DNA of 64,000 nt from Blastobasis lacticolella (taxonomy: Eukaryota > Arthropoda > Insecta > Lepidoptera > Blastobasidae). This document shows, piece by piece, positions 30,926-41,240 of the stretch. The notes under the pieces were generated by a model. That model ran no database searches. It was given only the letters and a program-made list of their open reading frames with translations, and was not told the origin of the DNA. Made by a program: the position numbers and the translations under genes. Numbering within the stretch: position 1 is the first letter of the stretch; every line of letters starts with the position of its first letter. The DNA is taken from positions 22,767,857 to 22,831,856 of the forward strand of contig LR990040.1 in the NCBI GenBank assembly GCA_905147135.1, read 5' to 3'.

Positions 30926-31715
30926 ATCCTTAGAGCTATGTCGGTGACCTTGGTTCGCTTGCGGATCTCCTCATTTCTGACTCGATCGCGCAAAGAAACT
31001 CCGAGCATAGTTCTTTCCATTGCCCTTTGGGTAACAGTGAGCTTTCTTATAAGGCCCATAGTGAGTGGCCACGTTTCAGATCCGTAAGTCATCACTGGCA
31101 ACACACATTGGTCAAAGACCTTCCTCTTGAGACACTGCGGTAATTGGGACGAAAATATGTGGCGTAGCTTCCCGAACGCTGCCCAACCGAGTTGGATTCG
31201 TCGATTGACCTCTTTCTCGAAATTGGACCTACCTAGCCGGACTATTTGTCCTAGGTATGTATAGTCGTCAACAACTTCAAGTGGAGTGCCTCCAACTGTC
31301 ACTGGAGTAGGCACAACATGGACATTCGACATAATTTTCGTCTTGTCCATGTTCATTTTAAGACCTACTTGTTGAGAGGCACTACAGAGGTCATCGAGCA
31401 TTTTGCCCAAGTCTTCCAGAGTTTCAGCCATGACTACGATATCGTCAGCAAATCTGAGGTGCGTGAGGTACTCGCCGTTAATATTGATGCCAAGTCCGTC
31501 CCAGTCCAGAAGCCTAAAGATATCCTCCAGTGCAGCGGTAAACAACTTCGGTGATATGACATCACCTTGTCTAACACCTCGCTGCAGCTGAATAGGGTCT
31601 GTGGTCTTGTCCTGGAGACGAACTGACATGGTGGCGTTTTCGTACAAACACTTCAGTGCTTCGATATATCGATAGTCAATTTGGCACCGCTGTAGAGACT
31701 GACTTCTAGCAACTT
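30926..31715 (-). pseudogene. RTE LINE reverse-transcriptase segment, inverted
   Basis: A minus frame of about 260 codons of RTE sequence: RYIEALKCLYENATMSVRLQ, then RGVRQGDVISPKLF, LRFADDIVV, then MERTMLGVSLRDRVRNEEIR and TKVTDIALRI, ending exactly against the plus-strand copy's tail. The apparent extension HHHHHHQPEDAHCWA is that tail read backwards. Together with 28,003-30,925 it forms an inverted repeat of about 665 bp (excluding the LINE). Confidence 0.85.
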
Positions 31716-31962
31716 TAATTTTTACAATAAACTTGGATTTCATTTCATCGCGAAGTGACAATGGGGTCGAAACATTAAATGTTGCATGGTTCCCGAGAAG
31801 GCTCTTCACTTTAATGTTCCAAGGTTATATTTTTCAGCGTACAGTGACGCATGCAGAGATTTCCAATCTTATGTGTCAACGAAACATGAATGCAAATCAT
31901 GTAGGTACGAGATTGTGGGATATTCACCCAGTATAGATGGCGATATTTTAACCTCTTGTTTC
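31716..31962. other. Unassigned sequence
   Basis: The RTE frame runs a little farther (to 31,809), but the peptide there is not recognisably RTE. Confidence 0.4.
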
Positions 31963-32412
31963 TTTATTTTTTTTATGACAAACAGGCAAGCGGGTCACAT
32001 GATGGGAAGTAGTCACCACTGCCTATAGACATTACTATAACTACTAGCTTGTTACTAGCGAGGACCTGTAATTGGCTTGTTGGTTCTAATGTAATATTTA
32101 TGATGTTTTATATGGCTGTTGGTACTCCAATAAATAAATAAATAACCAAGAGTATCGCCAATGCGTTGCCCACCTCTATAACACGTTGATCTGGCAGCAA
32201 AAAGGCAAATGCCCCTCCACTGCCAGAGCCACTGTTCCCCAAATCCCCACCCCATGGATCACTGGAGACCTTCCTCACCAGCAAAAACATCATACTATTT
32301 AAAAAAATATTGTTTAGCTGCGGTGTTCTGTAAGGTGGAGGTACTTCCCCAGTCGGGCGGCTCCGATTCGGACGGGATACTCTGCTATGCCCTACCTCTC
32401 TTAACCTCTGTT
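31963..32412 (-). mobile_element. SINE family B interrupted by a LINE 3' end
   Basis: Minus-strand SINE B in two pieces: 31,963-32,030 (T run, then 'acaggcaagcgggtcacatg') and 32,148-32,412 ('ccaagagtatcgccaatgcg' to 'gatactctgctatgcccta'). Between them, at 32,031-32,147, lies unrelated sequence ending 'gttggtactccaataaataa'. Confidence 0.75.
32031..32147 (+). mobile_element. LINE 3' UTR end inserted in SINE B
   Basis: About 117 bp ending in 'tatggctgttggtactccaa' and a TAAA-repeat tail. The same terminal block occurs reversed at 37,262-37,301. An extreme 5'-truncated LINE insertion is the simplest reading. Confidence 0.6.
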
Positions 32413-32676
32413 ACCTTTCTCTTTTCGTTACTTGTTGTAAAAAGGTCACAGTGAAACGAGTTGCTGGAGCTTCTGAGAGCACTCGCCGAAGTAAGTACGA
32501 CGAGACCGACGGTCGTAGGATCGCCGCCTACGACCGTGATCCAGATTTGACCCATCTCTATCTCTGTGTCTGTCGATAGTCTAGTAGATAGTATTTGCTT
32601 TCTCAGCTACAACGGTACAAAAATTAATCTAGCAGCACTATTTATCCATGTATTTTATTAGTTTTACTATTCTAGT
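32413..32676. other. Unassigned sequence
   Basis: Nothing recognised. Confidence 0.4.
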
Positions 32677-32965
32677 AACGACCTATCGATGAAATGTTTT
32701 ATCGAGGTACTGACCTTTCGAGGTAATGACCCATCGATGAAATGTTTCGTCGAGATACTGAACTTTCGAGGTAACGACCCATCGATGAAATGTTTCATCG
32801 AGTTACTGACCATTCGAGGTAACGACCCATCGATGAAATGTTTCATCGAGGTACTAACCTTTCGAGGTAACGACTCATCGATGAAATGTTTAATCGAGGT
32901 ACTGAACTTTCGAGGTAACGACTCATCGAGGAAGTGTTTCATAAAGGTACTGACTTTTCGAGATC
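32677..32965. repeat. 48-bp minisatellite, six units, open on both strands
   Basis: ATCGAT or its variant recurs at 32,685, 32,733, 32,781, 32,829, 32,877 and 32,925, an exact 48-bp period. Most units hold the inverted repeat TCGATGAAATGTTTCATCGA, or a variant, and a second core 'ctttcgaggtaacgac'. Because 48 is a multiple of 3, frames run through the array on both strands (plus unit MKCFIEVLTFRGNDPS; minus unit MKHFIDGSLPRKVSTS). No start context or splice site suggests it is translated. Confidence 0.9.
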
Positions 32966-33562
32966 GACCTATAGATTAAATAAACCATCGAGTAAAGTAT
33001 TAAATTCGGGTGGGTGTACTCATCAAACATGTCTTTATGGGTTTCCTTCCCACTTTCCTATCCATATTCCTCTTTGACGATTGTGAATGTCCTACACAAC
33101 ATAAAATATCGATTTTAAAGATGTTGAACCGGCACACTAAACATTTTAAAATAGAGGCGTAGGCACTAGAGCTTTTAACACGTACGCATTCACGCAAACA
33201 CATTATCCCTATGAGATTTGTTCGAAATTCAATATACCTTTAACGAAAAGCTGCTTTTAAATAAAGAGAATAGTTCATAACAATAGGTCACGCCGCTCGA
33301 ATCCATTAGCATTGTCCAGGCGTCCGTATTTCCCATGATTGGAGATACTACACGGAGTCGCTTTTGAAACTCATCACAGAGAGCGGATAAAATGGAAAAT
33401 GAACTCGACTCCACTCGTGCGAAAATATTGAATAAGCCAAAGGCTCTAATACTCTATTCATTTGGTACAATGAGAATGGCGTGTTCGAAACCTAGATATT
33501 AAATTGAAGTAAGGGAACTAAAGTGACGTAAAGTGGAATAAGTTAACATTATGCGACATGTT
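32966..33562. other. Unassigned sequence
   Basis: Nothing recognised. Confidence 0.4.
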
Positions 33563-33598
33563 GATTATGAGTATATAATTAATTATATGCTCATAATC
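33563..33598. repeat. 36-bp loopless palindrome
   Basis: The arms GATTATGAG(T/C)ATATAATT are complementary except at one pair. Confidence 0.6.
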
Positions 33599-33633
33599 GG
33601 TTAGAGCACGGAGATGAGATGGCTGTCACTCCA

Positions 33634-33805
33634 CTGTAATTATCTGATCAGCCAAATCCTGGGCGCGAGAGCACAACCGGGACATTAACTCCAAGATGAA
33701 TATTTTATTTTATTTATTACATGTTCAAATAATAATATGGTGGTGCAATTGACTGATCTGCTAAGTCCTGATCAAGGACTCCGGGCCCTCTGAGAGTACA
33801 ACCGT
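33634..33805 (+). mobile_element. Two truncated SINE A 3' fragments
   Basis: 33,634-33,705 contains 'tgatcagccaaatcctgg', 'gagagcacaaccgggacatt' and 'aactccaagatgaa'. 33,738-33,805 repeats a poorer version. The first preserves the terminal block shared with the RTE-2 LINE at 42,290. Confidence 0.55.
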
Positions 33806-33864
33806 TGATTACAAGCTTTTATTTGTATGTTCGGGTCAAATCTTGTAAGCCTAATTTGACTAAT

Positions 33865-34200
33865 TTCCTTGATGAGTTCAATTAAACTGAAATTGGTACA
33901 CTTATGTAACTTGGATGAGAATGCATTAATATGGTACAATGGAGCTGATCTGATGATGGAGTCGGAAGGTGGTCATAGGAATTAATGGAGGCAACAAGAT
34001 AACCCCATCGTGTTTGAGCTCGTGAATGATATTGATGAGTACTATACCTATAGGTCCTTAAGGTTTGATGATGATGTCGGATGCTGGCCATAGGCACTTT
34101 TAAACTGCGCATGATAAAGTTATCGAGCTGGGCTTGTTTAATTTGTCTTGACACGTACCTACACTGGCTGGTCGCAGATAGAATCCAGTTAACATATAAC
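33865..34200 (+). repeat. Dispersed repeat E, two adjacent copies
   Basis: The order 'ctgaaattggtacacttatgtaa', 'aatgcattaatatgg', 'gatgatggagtcggaaggtgg', 'aagataaccccatcgtgttt', 'gatgagtactata' recurs at 47,025, 58,930 and 61,590 (plus) and, in reverse, at 34,840 and 39,285. A second, more diverged copy begins near 34,060. Confidence 0.6.
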
Positions 34201-34364
34201 GCGTATAAAAGCTTGTCCTAAAAACAATTTTTTATTTGAGAAGTTATTAATCAACATGTCATGTAGTGTACAACAGAGTAGGCAGAAATAATGGCTTCAA
34301 AATTTCGATGTACGGGTGTTCAGAACATACCTAACTTCCCAACATATTATTAAACAATGCCTAT

Positions 34365-34560
34365 CTGTCTGTCTATTTGAGTTCATTGCAGACATTATTG
34401 TCTGCGATAAACTTAAAAAGTACTGAACGGATTTTCATGCGGTTTTCACCTATAGACAGAGTGATTAATGAGGAAGGTTGAGGTGTATTATTTATTAAGG
34501 TTACTACCCATGTGAAGCCGGGACGGGTCGCTAATACTCGTAAAGTATAATTTGAGGCGG
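34365..34560 (+). repeat. Dispersed repeat family G
   Basis: 'actgaacggattttcatgcgg', 'gacagagtgattaatgagg' and 'gtgaagccgggacgggtcgc' match the 6,845 copy in order, with a more complete 3' part. Confidence 0.5.
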
Positions 34561-34839
34561 TACCTATCCTTTTAAACAGACTTGTAACAATAACCCTACT
34601 GTCTGATAAGTCTAAAGTTATCCCAATTAAAAGTTTATTAGCGCCCTGTCAGTTCCAGGGATAAGTGAACTAATTAGATGGCTATTGGAATAGTATAAGT
34701 AGGCTGTAACATAATCCCTAATACCTTGATACTCCTGTCCAAGGCCAACGAGCCTTGATCTGCTTTCCAATTTAAGACAATTTAACTAAGGAAGAAATTG
34801 GCATTTGATTAAGTTCTCAAATGAAAAACATAACAAGCT

Positions 34840-34985
34840 TTTATAGCGCGTTCTCTATGGTCAGTTAGAGTATTTGTCAAGACTAATCAAACGAGCCCGA
34901 ACTCGATGGGTTCACCATGCGTAGTTTAGAAGTTCCTATGCCCACCTTCCGTTTCCATCATCAGATGATGTAGGGTATGTTTTTC
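34840..34985 (-). repeat. Dispersed repeat E, reverse copy
   Basis: 'agcttttatagcgcg', 'actaatcaaacgagcccgaa', 'cgatgggttcaccatgcg' and 'ccaccttccgtttccatcat' are the reverse of repeat E. Confidence 0.55.
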
Positions 34986-35663
34986 GCGCGTATCTTGTAT
35001 GTATGTATTTGTATACGGTTGAATGAATTTTGATTAATTTTACGTTTGAGATGTCGATAGATTAGTCTCAAAAGCTTTAAACTTGTTTAAGAATTAATTT
35101 TACTATATATGGACTCTAGTAGCAACTTTGCAATAAAAATAGAGTAGAGAGCACAATTTACGTGCAACTTTCTTCAAGGTTTGGCAAGCTTTATTCATCG
35201 CAAATTGTAATGGCCTAAAGCCAAAGTTCCTGCATTACTTTTTGAAATTAAATATTTGGCACTGGACCTGGATCCCACAATATATACCTATTAAAGTAAT
35301 GTACTAAGGTCGGGAGTACTAAAAATGTGCAACGCACAGAATATGCGTAGTTAACTTTGCAGAAACACACACGCTCAAGAGTTTTTAGAGATCAAGATTA
35401 GAGTGGGGTGATTGTTGGTAAACAAACTGCCTTAGACTTGGGTAGCGTCACCGTAAATCATGGTAGTCCGTAAAACAGATGCTCCGCTTTGGCTGGAGCC
35501 GATCAACCGTCAGTTGCAGTTGATATTAATACTTACGCAGTATAAAATGAAATCGCTTTTGGGTACGGAGGACGTGGTCCGACGTCCGGTCAAGATCAGC
35601 TCGCCCGCGCATCCGAATTAATCGAAAAGTGACTTTATTTTGTACTACGTAAGGATTAGTAAA
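34986..35663. other. Unassigned sequence left of the Copia element
   Basis: About 35,465-35,520 is the reverse complement of about 55 bp at 38,951-39,005 (shared core 'actgacggttg', 'cagccaaa'). These are two copies of an unidentified repeat in opposite orientation on the two sides of the Copia element. Confidence 0.4.
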
Positions 35664-35735
35664 CTTATATTTTGTTGGATAAAATATATAAATATATTGC
35701 ACAGTGTATTGAAAGGTATATTGGTAATTTAAGAG

Positions 35736-36068
35736 AGGTAGGGCATAACGGGGTATCTCGTTCGAATTGGAGCCGCCCGACTGGGGAAGTACCTCCACCT
35801 TACAGAATATCGCAGCTAAATAATACTCTTTTAAATAGTATTAGTGTTTCTGCCGGTGAGTAAGGTTTCCAGTGCTCCATGGGGTGGGGATTTGGGGAAC
35901 CGTGGCTTTGGCAGTGGAGTGGCATTTGCTTTTTGCTGCCAGAGCAACGTGTTATAGAGGTGGGCAACGCATTAGCGATACTCTTGGTGTTGCTAATGTC
36001 TATAGGCAGTGGTGACCACTTTCCATCAGGTGGCCCGCTTGCCTGTTTGCCTACAGTATGACATTAAA
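35736..36068 (+). mobile_element. SINE family B inside the left Copia LTR
   Basis: A full SINE B ('agagaggtagggcataacgg' to an A run at about 36,064) interrupts the LTR between 'ggtatattgg' and 'attgacacacat', which are nearly adjacent in the right LTR. Confidence 0.8.
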
Positions 36069-36158
36069 AAAAAAAGAAGTATTGACACACATAAAATAGA
36101 AATATACACAATGATCTTATTGTAAACCAAAACAGCCAGGTCCTAAAGAGTTTTAACA

Positions 36159-36924
36159 CCCCCCCGCAAAAAGAACACCCTATATACAAATATTAATAAG
36201 GTATAAAGACATATCAAAGTTAACTGTACACTTAACACAAACACATCAAAATTAGACATGCACCTACCTATCACTAACTTTACACAACTACTATACAATG
36301 CATAAACCTAAACCTATCAGTCTAAACTAAGCCTAACAACTGTACACATTTACAGTGATTCAGTCTCGGCAAAGGTTTGGTTAGAATATCTGCTTTCATG
36401 TCTGTTGTGGGTATGTACTAAAGTTGAATGCAGTGTTGTGAAAGCGAGCCTCGAATGAAATGGTGTTTAATGTCTATATGTTCGTTCGTGCGTGATATGT
36501 GTTATTATGTGTCAGTTTTAATGAACTTTGATTGTCTGTATGTATGGTGATGGGATGCGAGATGGCGAAGACTTCATGTATGAGAGTTTTCAGGTAAATC
36601 GCCTCTTTGCAAGCTTCATCCAGAGCCATGTACTCGGCCTCTGTGTTTGAAAGCGCGTCTGTGTGCTGCTTGCGTGCTTCCCATGAGATTGGTGCACCAC
36701 ACATAATAAAGGTAAACCCAGTATATGAGCGTCGGTCAATTATGTGGGTATGGCCGCCTTTTCGAACTGTACTGAAGCTTTAGGTCTTTGGTAGCCTTCA
36801 GGTATCGTAAGACTCTCTTAGCGGCCCTCCAGTGTTTCCATAGCACTCAATAAAATAAATAATACAGAATACGTAGTAAGTATTACTTGTTTTTTATTGT
36901 AATGATGTTTGCGGCACCATAACC
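36159..36924 (-). pseudogene. Ty1/Copia RNase H remnant
   Basis: The minus strand reads HWRAAKRVLRYLKATKDLKL (about 36,775-36,835), then, after a frame change, APISWEARKQHTDALSNTEAEY, MALDEACKEAIYLKTLIHEV, HTDNQSSLKLTHNNTYHART. This is the end of the Copia polyprotein, with the diagnostic ALS-TEAEYMAL and (D/C)NQS motifs of its RNase H. The clear open part is 36,474-36,704. Gag, protease, integrase and most of reverse transcriptase are deleted. Confidence 0.82.
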
Positions 36925-37261
36925 ACTTATATTTTGTTAGATAAAAGATATAAATAAATTACACAGTGTATTGAAAGGTATATTGGCAAGCAGTATCAAA
37001 CAAAAGTATAGACACACATCAAATACAAATATACATAGTGTTCTTATTGTAAACCAAAACAGCCAGGGTACCGATTCTGGTGTGCAATGCAGTTGTTATT
37101 ATGTTGCAATGTAACTATGATATTACTATAACTACGTCGAGGTATCGAGTCAGTCCCAGCATCATCCCAGTTAAATTGCAGTTAAATCATTGTTCGACCT
37201 ATAACACGTTTTCGTTGACAGAATTGAAGGCATTTTGATAACTAAGAAAGATGCAACTGAG

Positions 37262-37301
37262 TAATTTATTTATTTATTGGAGTACCAACAGCCATATAAA
37301 A
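37262..37301 (-). mobile_element. LINE 3' tail fragment
   Basis: Reverse of the terminal block at 32,108-32,147 ('ttggagtaccaacagccata' preceded by a TTTA run). It is nested inside the 1.86-kb insertion. Confidence 0.55.
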
Positions 37302-37322
37302 CAATAGGCCTCTTGGATAACG

Positions 37323-38624
37323 CTAGTGGCGCGGCGATGTGGCAGATTTTGGCAACTCGTGGGCGTTTTGCGTGCGATCAGCTGTACGGTTTACGTTATT
37401 ATTCAACCAGTTAAATGCATTAAAAAGTGCTCTGAAAGAAGAAAAAAATTGATGGTACGGGATACTGTTACATACTGGTACCTTTTGGACGTCGTTGAAT
37501 GTATACGTTGCATTACAGTCAATCAGATGTTCCTTACCTGGGAACATTTGAGCGATAGTGCAACCTATTTTATATTTTTCCACTTGACTTTCTCGAGGCT
37601 GATTCCAACATTGCGGTTGATCGGTTTTCGATTGCGTACATTCATTATTTATAAAAATACAGACCGCTGCTACATGTTTGCAACCTCGAACCGATAAACC
37701 CGCCTTGCAAGTGCATTCTGTCCTTCGTACCGTACGATCGAGGTTCATCTGAAAAACAATCAGTTCCTATAGGGAAAAATCGGGAAGAGCGGGATAAAGC
37801 ACACAAAAAATTTACACTAACGTGTATGTATTACACAGGAATTGCTAAACAAAATATGCAGCATTCAAAATTCATTATTGTGTTTTTCGGTATTCCATGT
37901 TTTCAAGTAATACACGCACCAAAACCAGCACAAAAAAAAATCGAAACCAACATGCAGAATGTTAATCATGATTAATTATAAATCTGAAATTTTTTAGAGG
38001 TTCACGTGCAAGTTATTTTTTATTTCATTGTTTTAGTATCTATAATATATTGTAGATGCAAGACAATAAAATCATAAATAAGTAAATAAATGAAATTATT
38101 ATCGGTTCCACATTTCCGAACGATACTTATTCCTTCAATATACATATATATTTCTTTGATAAAGAAATATATCTTCATTTTCCATTTCTAAATTGCATGA
38201 ATGGTTGAAAAGTTGCTGAAAATATATTTGTTTACATTATTACTCAACTATGAATTCATTTTATAATTAATAATTATTACATACCATTAGTTTCACGTCG
38301 TACGGTCTATTACTTACTCTGGTCTGTGGTATTACTTTTCCACGGATGATTCCTTCTCCACCATCACGGATTTCGACAATCTCCTGAACATGATGGCTTT
38401 GGAAAAGTTGATGACCTATATTTTTCAATAAATTTAACATCCTGTTATTAGCAATACGATAAGCTATCTTAAAATCAAATGAATACGTGGTAAAAATTAT
38501 ATATACAATGAATTTGAAAGAATATTTCATGGTTCGTGTAATTACTTACCTTTCGACACAGATTTTCCGCGAAAAAGTCTGCGTAAATATTCTGAAATCC
38601 ATACTTAATAATTGTTTGGCTCAT
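37323..38624 (-). pseudogene. SWIM zinc-finger protein, partial multi-exon gene
   Basis: Exons that join in phase 0: 38,550-38,591 (or from the ATG at 38,624), 38,285-38,467, and 37,538-37,748 (open to a stop at 37,323). Splice sites are AAAG/GTAAGT, ATG/GTATGT and TTTTTCAG/ATG; the second acceptor (TTTTAAG) is the weakest. The joined peptide runs LCRK-IAYRIANN, GKVIPQTRVSNRPYDVKLM, then ECTCKAGLSVRGCKHVAAVC: CxCx(8)CxH, a SWIM zinc finger, a DNA- or protein-binding fold. It is followed by TDQPQCWNQP. A further donor (CCCAG/GTAAGG, 37,537) and acceptor (37,432-37,434) would give a 106-nt intron and an early stop. The N-terminus and any catalytic domain are missing. SWIM fingers occur in Mutator-type transposases and in transposon-associated YqaJ proteins; which applies here is unknown. 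Confidence 0.55.
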
Positions 38625-38950
38625 AATAACGATTTTTTTTGTTATAATAAGCAAGCATCCAAAACGTGCGGTGACTTTTATGCGAATCATATGTTCACGT
38701 CTACGAGAAAAACGACCTCGAGTTGCCGCCGTTAACCGACCGATGGCGTTGCCGTAGCTTCGCCACGATATCCAAGAGGCGTGTACCAGAAAAGGAATTG
38801 TGGAAAAGTTCGAACTCATAAATGTTGCAACTCAACATCTGTCATTTGAATAACAATAACACGTTTGACATGCGATGCAATTGTAATGTTACTGCAACTG
38901 AGACGATTTCCGTACCAGAATCAAAGCCCAGGTCCTAAAGAGTTTTAACA

Positions 38951-39284
38951 AGCATCAACTGCCACTGACGGTTGGTTGGCTACAGCCAAAACGGAGTGTC
39001 TGTTACTAGTTGTAGAACTCCGGCCTGCATCCGGGCTGGCAGCACACTCTCTATCCTGAATTATCGGTTTACCTGTCATATGTTTACATTCAGAATCCCA
39101 GTTTATCACAATGTTAAATTTCAAGTAGTTTTTGAAGAAATAAAGGACACAAGGACGAAGTCACGGGCAACAGCTGTATGTTATAAAATGTAATGTAAGA
39201 ATAATCCCTCTGGCACGTACAATGGTTTATTCTGATCTAGTACATTAATATAATCAAATAAAAATCATTTTTTATAAAAAGCTT
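38951..39284. other. Unassigned repeat flank
   Basis: Begins with the 55-bp block also present reversed at 35,465-35,520. The rest (73-codon frame at 38,972) shows no domain. Confidence 0.35.
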
Positions 39285-39680
39285 TTATCGCGCAGCTTTT
39301 GACTGAATATCATAGGAGTGTACTTACTCATCGAGGTCATTCCAACGAGCCTAAACACGATGGGTTTATCTTGTTGCGTTCAGTAGTTCCTATGGCCACC
39401 TTCCAGCAGATCATAATAATCAGACCTTGAATGTCACCTTGTGGTTTAGTACTCATCAAGACCATTCCGAATAGCCCAAACACGATGGTTTGTCTTGTAG
39501 CCTTTTGTAGTTCCTATGGCCATCTTCCGACTCCATCATCAGACCAGCTCCATGGTATCATATTAATGCATGGTCATCCAAGTTACATAGCTAAACCAAA
39601 TTCCAGCTGAAGTGTGTCAAATAAACTTTGCATGATTCGTGAGTGTACTAAGTACAAACATTGCAAGTTAAATTAAAGCT
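39285..39680 (-). repeat. Dispersed repeat E, tandem reverse copies
   Basis: Reverse-oriented repeat E: 'gcttttatcgcgcagc', 'gaggtcattccaacgagcct', 'ggccaccttccagcag', then a second pass 'accattccgaatagcccaaa', 'gccatcttccgactccatca', 'gcatggtcatccaagttaca'. Confidence 0.6.
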
Positions 39681-40019
39681 TGTAAAATCACCTACTGACT
39701 TCAAATTACGTCTTTCACATTTAGAAGTGTGACCTACTCAACTTTCTGGCTTGTCTTAATTTCTGTGGAGCCTCTTATCCAAATTTCTTTGTGCGAACCT
39801 AATGAAAGTCACCATATATTTAAAGGGGGCTGAAAGTAATTAAAACTTGGGCAGCTTCGACTTACTTTCAACATTCGCCTCCATTATAGTGTCAAAAGAA
39901 TAGCAGAAGTTGAAGATACTTCGTGTTTTCGGATCCGTGGCTACGTGTAATTTATTTTACAAAATAAGCACCATGTTTTCTACCCAGTTGGTGTACAGAC
40001 CCACATGGATATTTAGGTA
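39681..40019. other. Unassigned sequence
   Basis: Nothing recognised. Confidence 0.4.
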
Positions 40020-40445
40020 ATCATCATCATCATATCAGCCAGAAGACGCCTACTGCTGGGTATAGGCCCCCCCGAGAGATCTCCACAAAGGCTGGTCCTG
40101 TGCCTTCCGCATCCAACTGGTACCTGCGATCTTTACCAGGTCATCAGTCCACCTTGTGGGAGGCTTACCCACGCTGCGTCTTCCGGTACGTGGTCGCCAC
40201 TCGTGAACTTTACTGCCCCATCGGCCCTCTATTCTTCGAGCTTTGTGCCCTGCCCACTGCCTTGGCTTGCCTGCTCGCTTGCGCTTGGCAGGTGGGTTGT
40301 CGATCGCAGTGCAGTAGATGTAAATCTACCCAGAAAGATGCTGCTGCCCATATTTCGGATTTGTCCCTTAGTCGCCTCTTACGACACCCACGGGAAGAGA
40401 TGGGGTGGTGCTATTCTTTGAGGTGGCGGCACCACACACCACTTT
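40020..40445 (-). mobile_element. Chimera: SINE D-like head fused to RTE 3' end
   Basis: On the minus strand, 40,445-40,263 follows the SINE D plan ('gaatagcaccaccccatctc', 'gtgggtgtcgtaagaggcga', 'gggcagcagcatctttctgg', 'cacctgccaagcgcaagc'). At 40,262 it passes without a gap into the RTE LINE 3' end (GQGTKLEE-like region to 'gcagtaggcgtcttctggct') and an ATGATGATGA tail at 40,020. The frames across it (115 and 72 codons) are fortuitous. Confidence 0.75.
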
Positions 40446-41083
40446 GACCCAGTACGATCTTTAGGTACGTGGTCGAAATCTGAACTAACGCCGATATCTC
40501 GTCTCATTACAAATTCATTATATATTTCCTAAGATTCCACTATTTCTAAATGTTTTCATAGGAATTTTAACATTCTAAATTCAAATCACTTCATTCCCTT
40601 GTTAAGTTTCATACAATATTATTTCCTTGCGGGTAACAAGGCCATGCTTTACAGAAAAGTTCCATCATACATAATTCGATATTGTCGAGCAGAAGGTGTG
40701 AAAACTACCATTACATCCGAAATTTCCATTTTTATATACGGAAGGTTTAACCATTGCATTACGTCAAGAGTTTTCGGACAAAAAATAAAAAATTATGACG
40801 TTTCCGCGCCAAATTGGCAGCGTCACCAATTAAGGGAATGCTTAACGTCGTCCCCTTTACGGCTCTGTTTACAATTTTGGGCTTAAGTCGTAAAATATTT
40901 CCCGATTTACGCACAACGAGGGACGCTAACAAATTGGACGCCTATTAATGTCTTGTAGGTATGGGTATAGCTGAAATTGTCTGTCACGAATCAGATCTGT
41001 CGAAGTGGTATAAAAGAGCTATTGTTACTGACAAAAGATATTGCGCGGATAATCCTGACATTGATTCTGTTTATTACGTAACT
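40446..41083. other. Unassigned sequence
   Basis: A 95-codon plus frame at 40,599-40,886 has no recognised domain. Confidence 0.35.
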
Positions 41084-41240
41084 AGCTTTATTGCCCGCGA
41101 CTTCGTCCGAGCCTATTTTTGTGTTTTTGTCAAGTGAAAATCCTATGGACATTTGCAATACCAGCATCATCACCCACGCTTTGGTAAACCCGTAAAAGCC
41201 TTTACACCCTGTCTTAAGGAACTCCATTTTACGTTCCACT
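41084..41240 (-). repeat. Dispersed LINE-derived block
   Basis: 'tatggacatttgcaatacca' and 'cacccacgctttggtaaacc' are the reverse of the block at 57,265-57,420. It is preceded by 'ttgcccgcgacttcgtccga', a remembered lepidopteran repeat phrase. Confidence 0.4.

Larger units (their letters stand above)
37063..38932 (-). mobile_element. 1.86-kb insertion in the right Copia LTR
   Basis: Insert 37,068-38,927, flanked by CCAGG at 37,063-37,067 and 38,928-38,932. Removing the insert and one CCAGG restores 'aaacagccaggtcctaaagag', the sequence of the intact left LTR. Short inverted termini share GATTCTGGT (37,073 on the plus strand; 38,923 on the minus). It contains the SWIM-protein exons. The transposon superfamily is not assigned. 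Confidence 0.6.
35664..38950 (-). mobile_element. Degraded Ty1/Copia element with nested insertions
   Basis: Minus-strand element. LTRs begin TGTTAAAACTCTTTAGGACC at 36,158 and 38,950. A G-rich tract directly precedes the left copy, as expected for a polypurine tract. The LTRs end at about 35,664 and 36,925, the latter followed by GGTTATGGTGCC, a plausible tRNA primer site. Without insertions the LTRs are about 155-166 bp. Only about 766 bp of internal sequence survives. No matching target duplication was found. Confidence 0.7.

Noticed and set aside
32667..32979. Repeat-peptide gene in the 48-bp array
   Set aside because: Frames exist on both strands only because the period is a multiple of three; no start context, signal peptide or splice sites.
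38592..38819. Full 114-codon frame as the SWIM protein N-terminus
   Set aside because: Composition is not protein-like upstream of about 38,624, and an acceptor at 38,592 gives a shorter, phase-consistent exon; kept only as a possibility.
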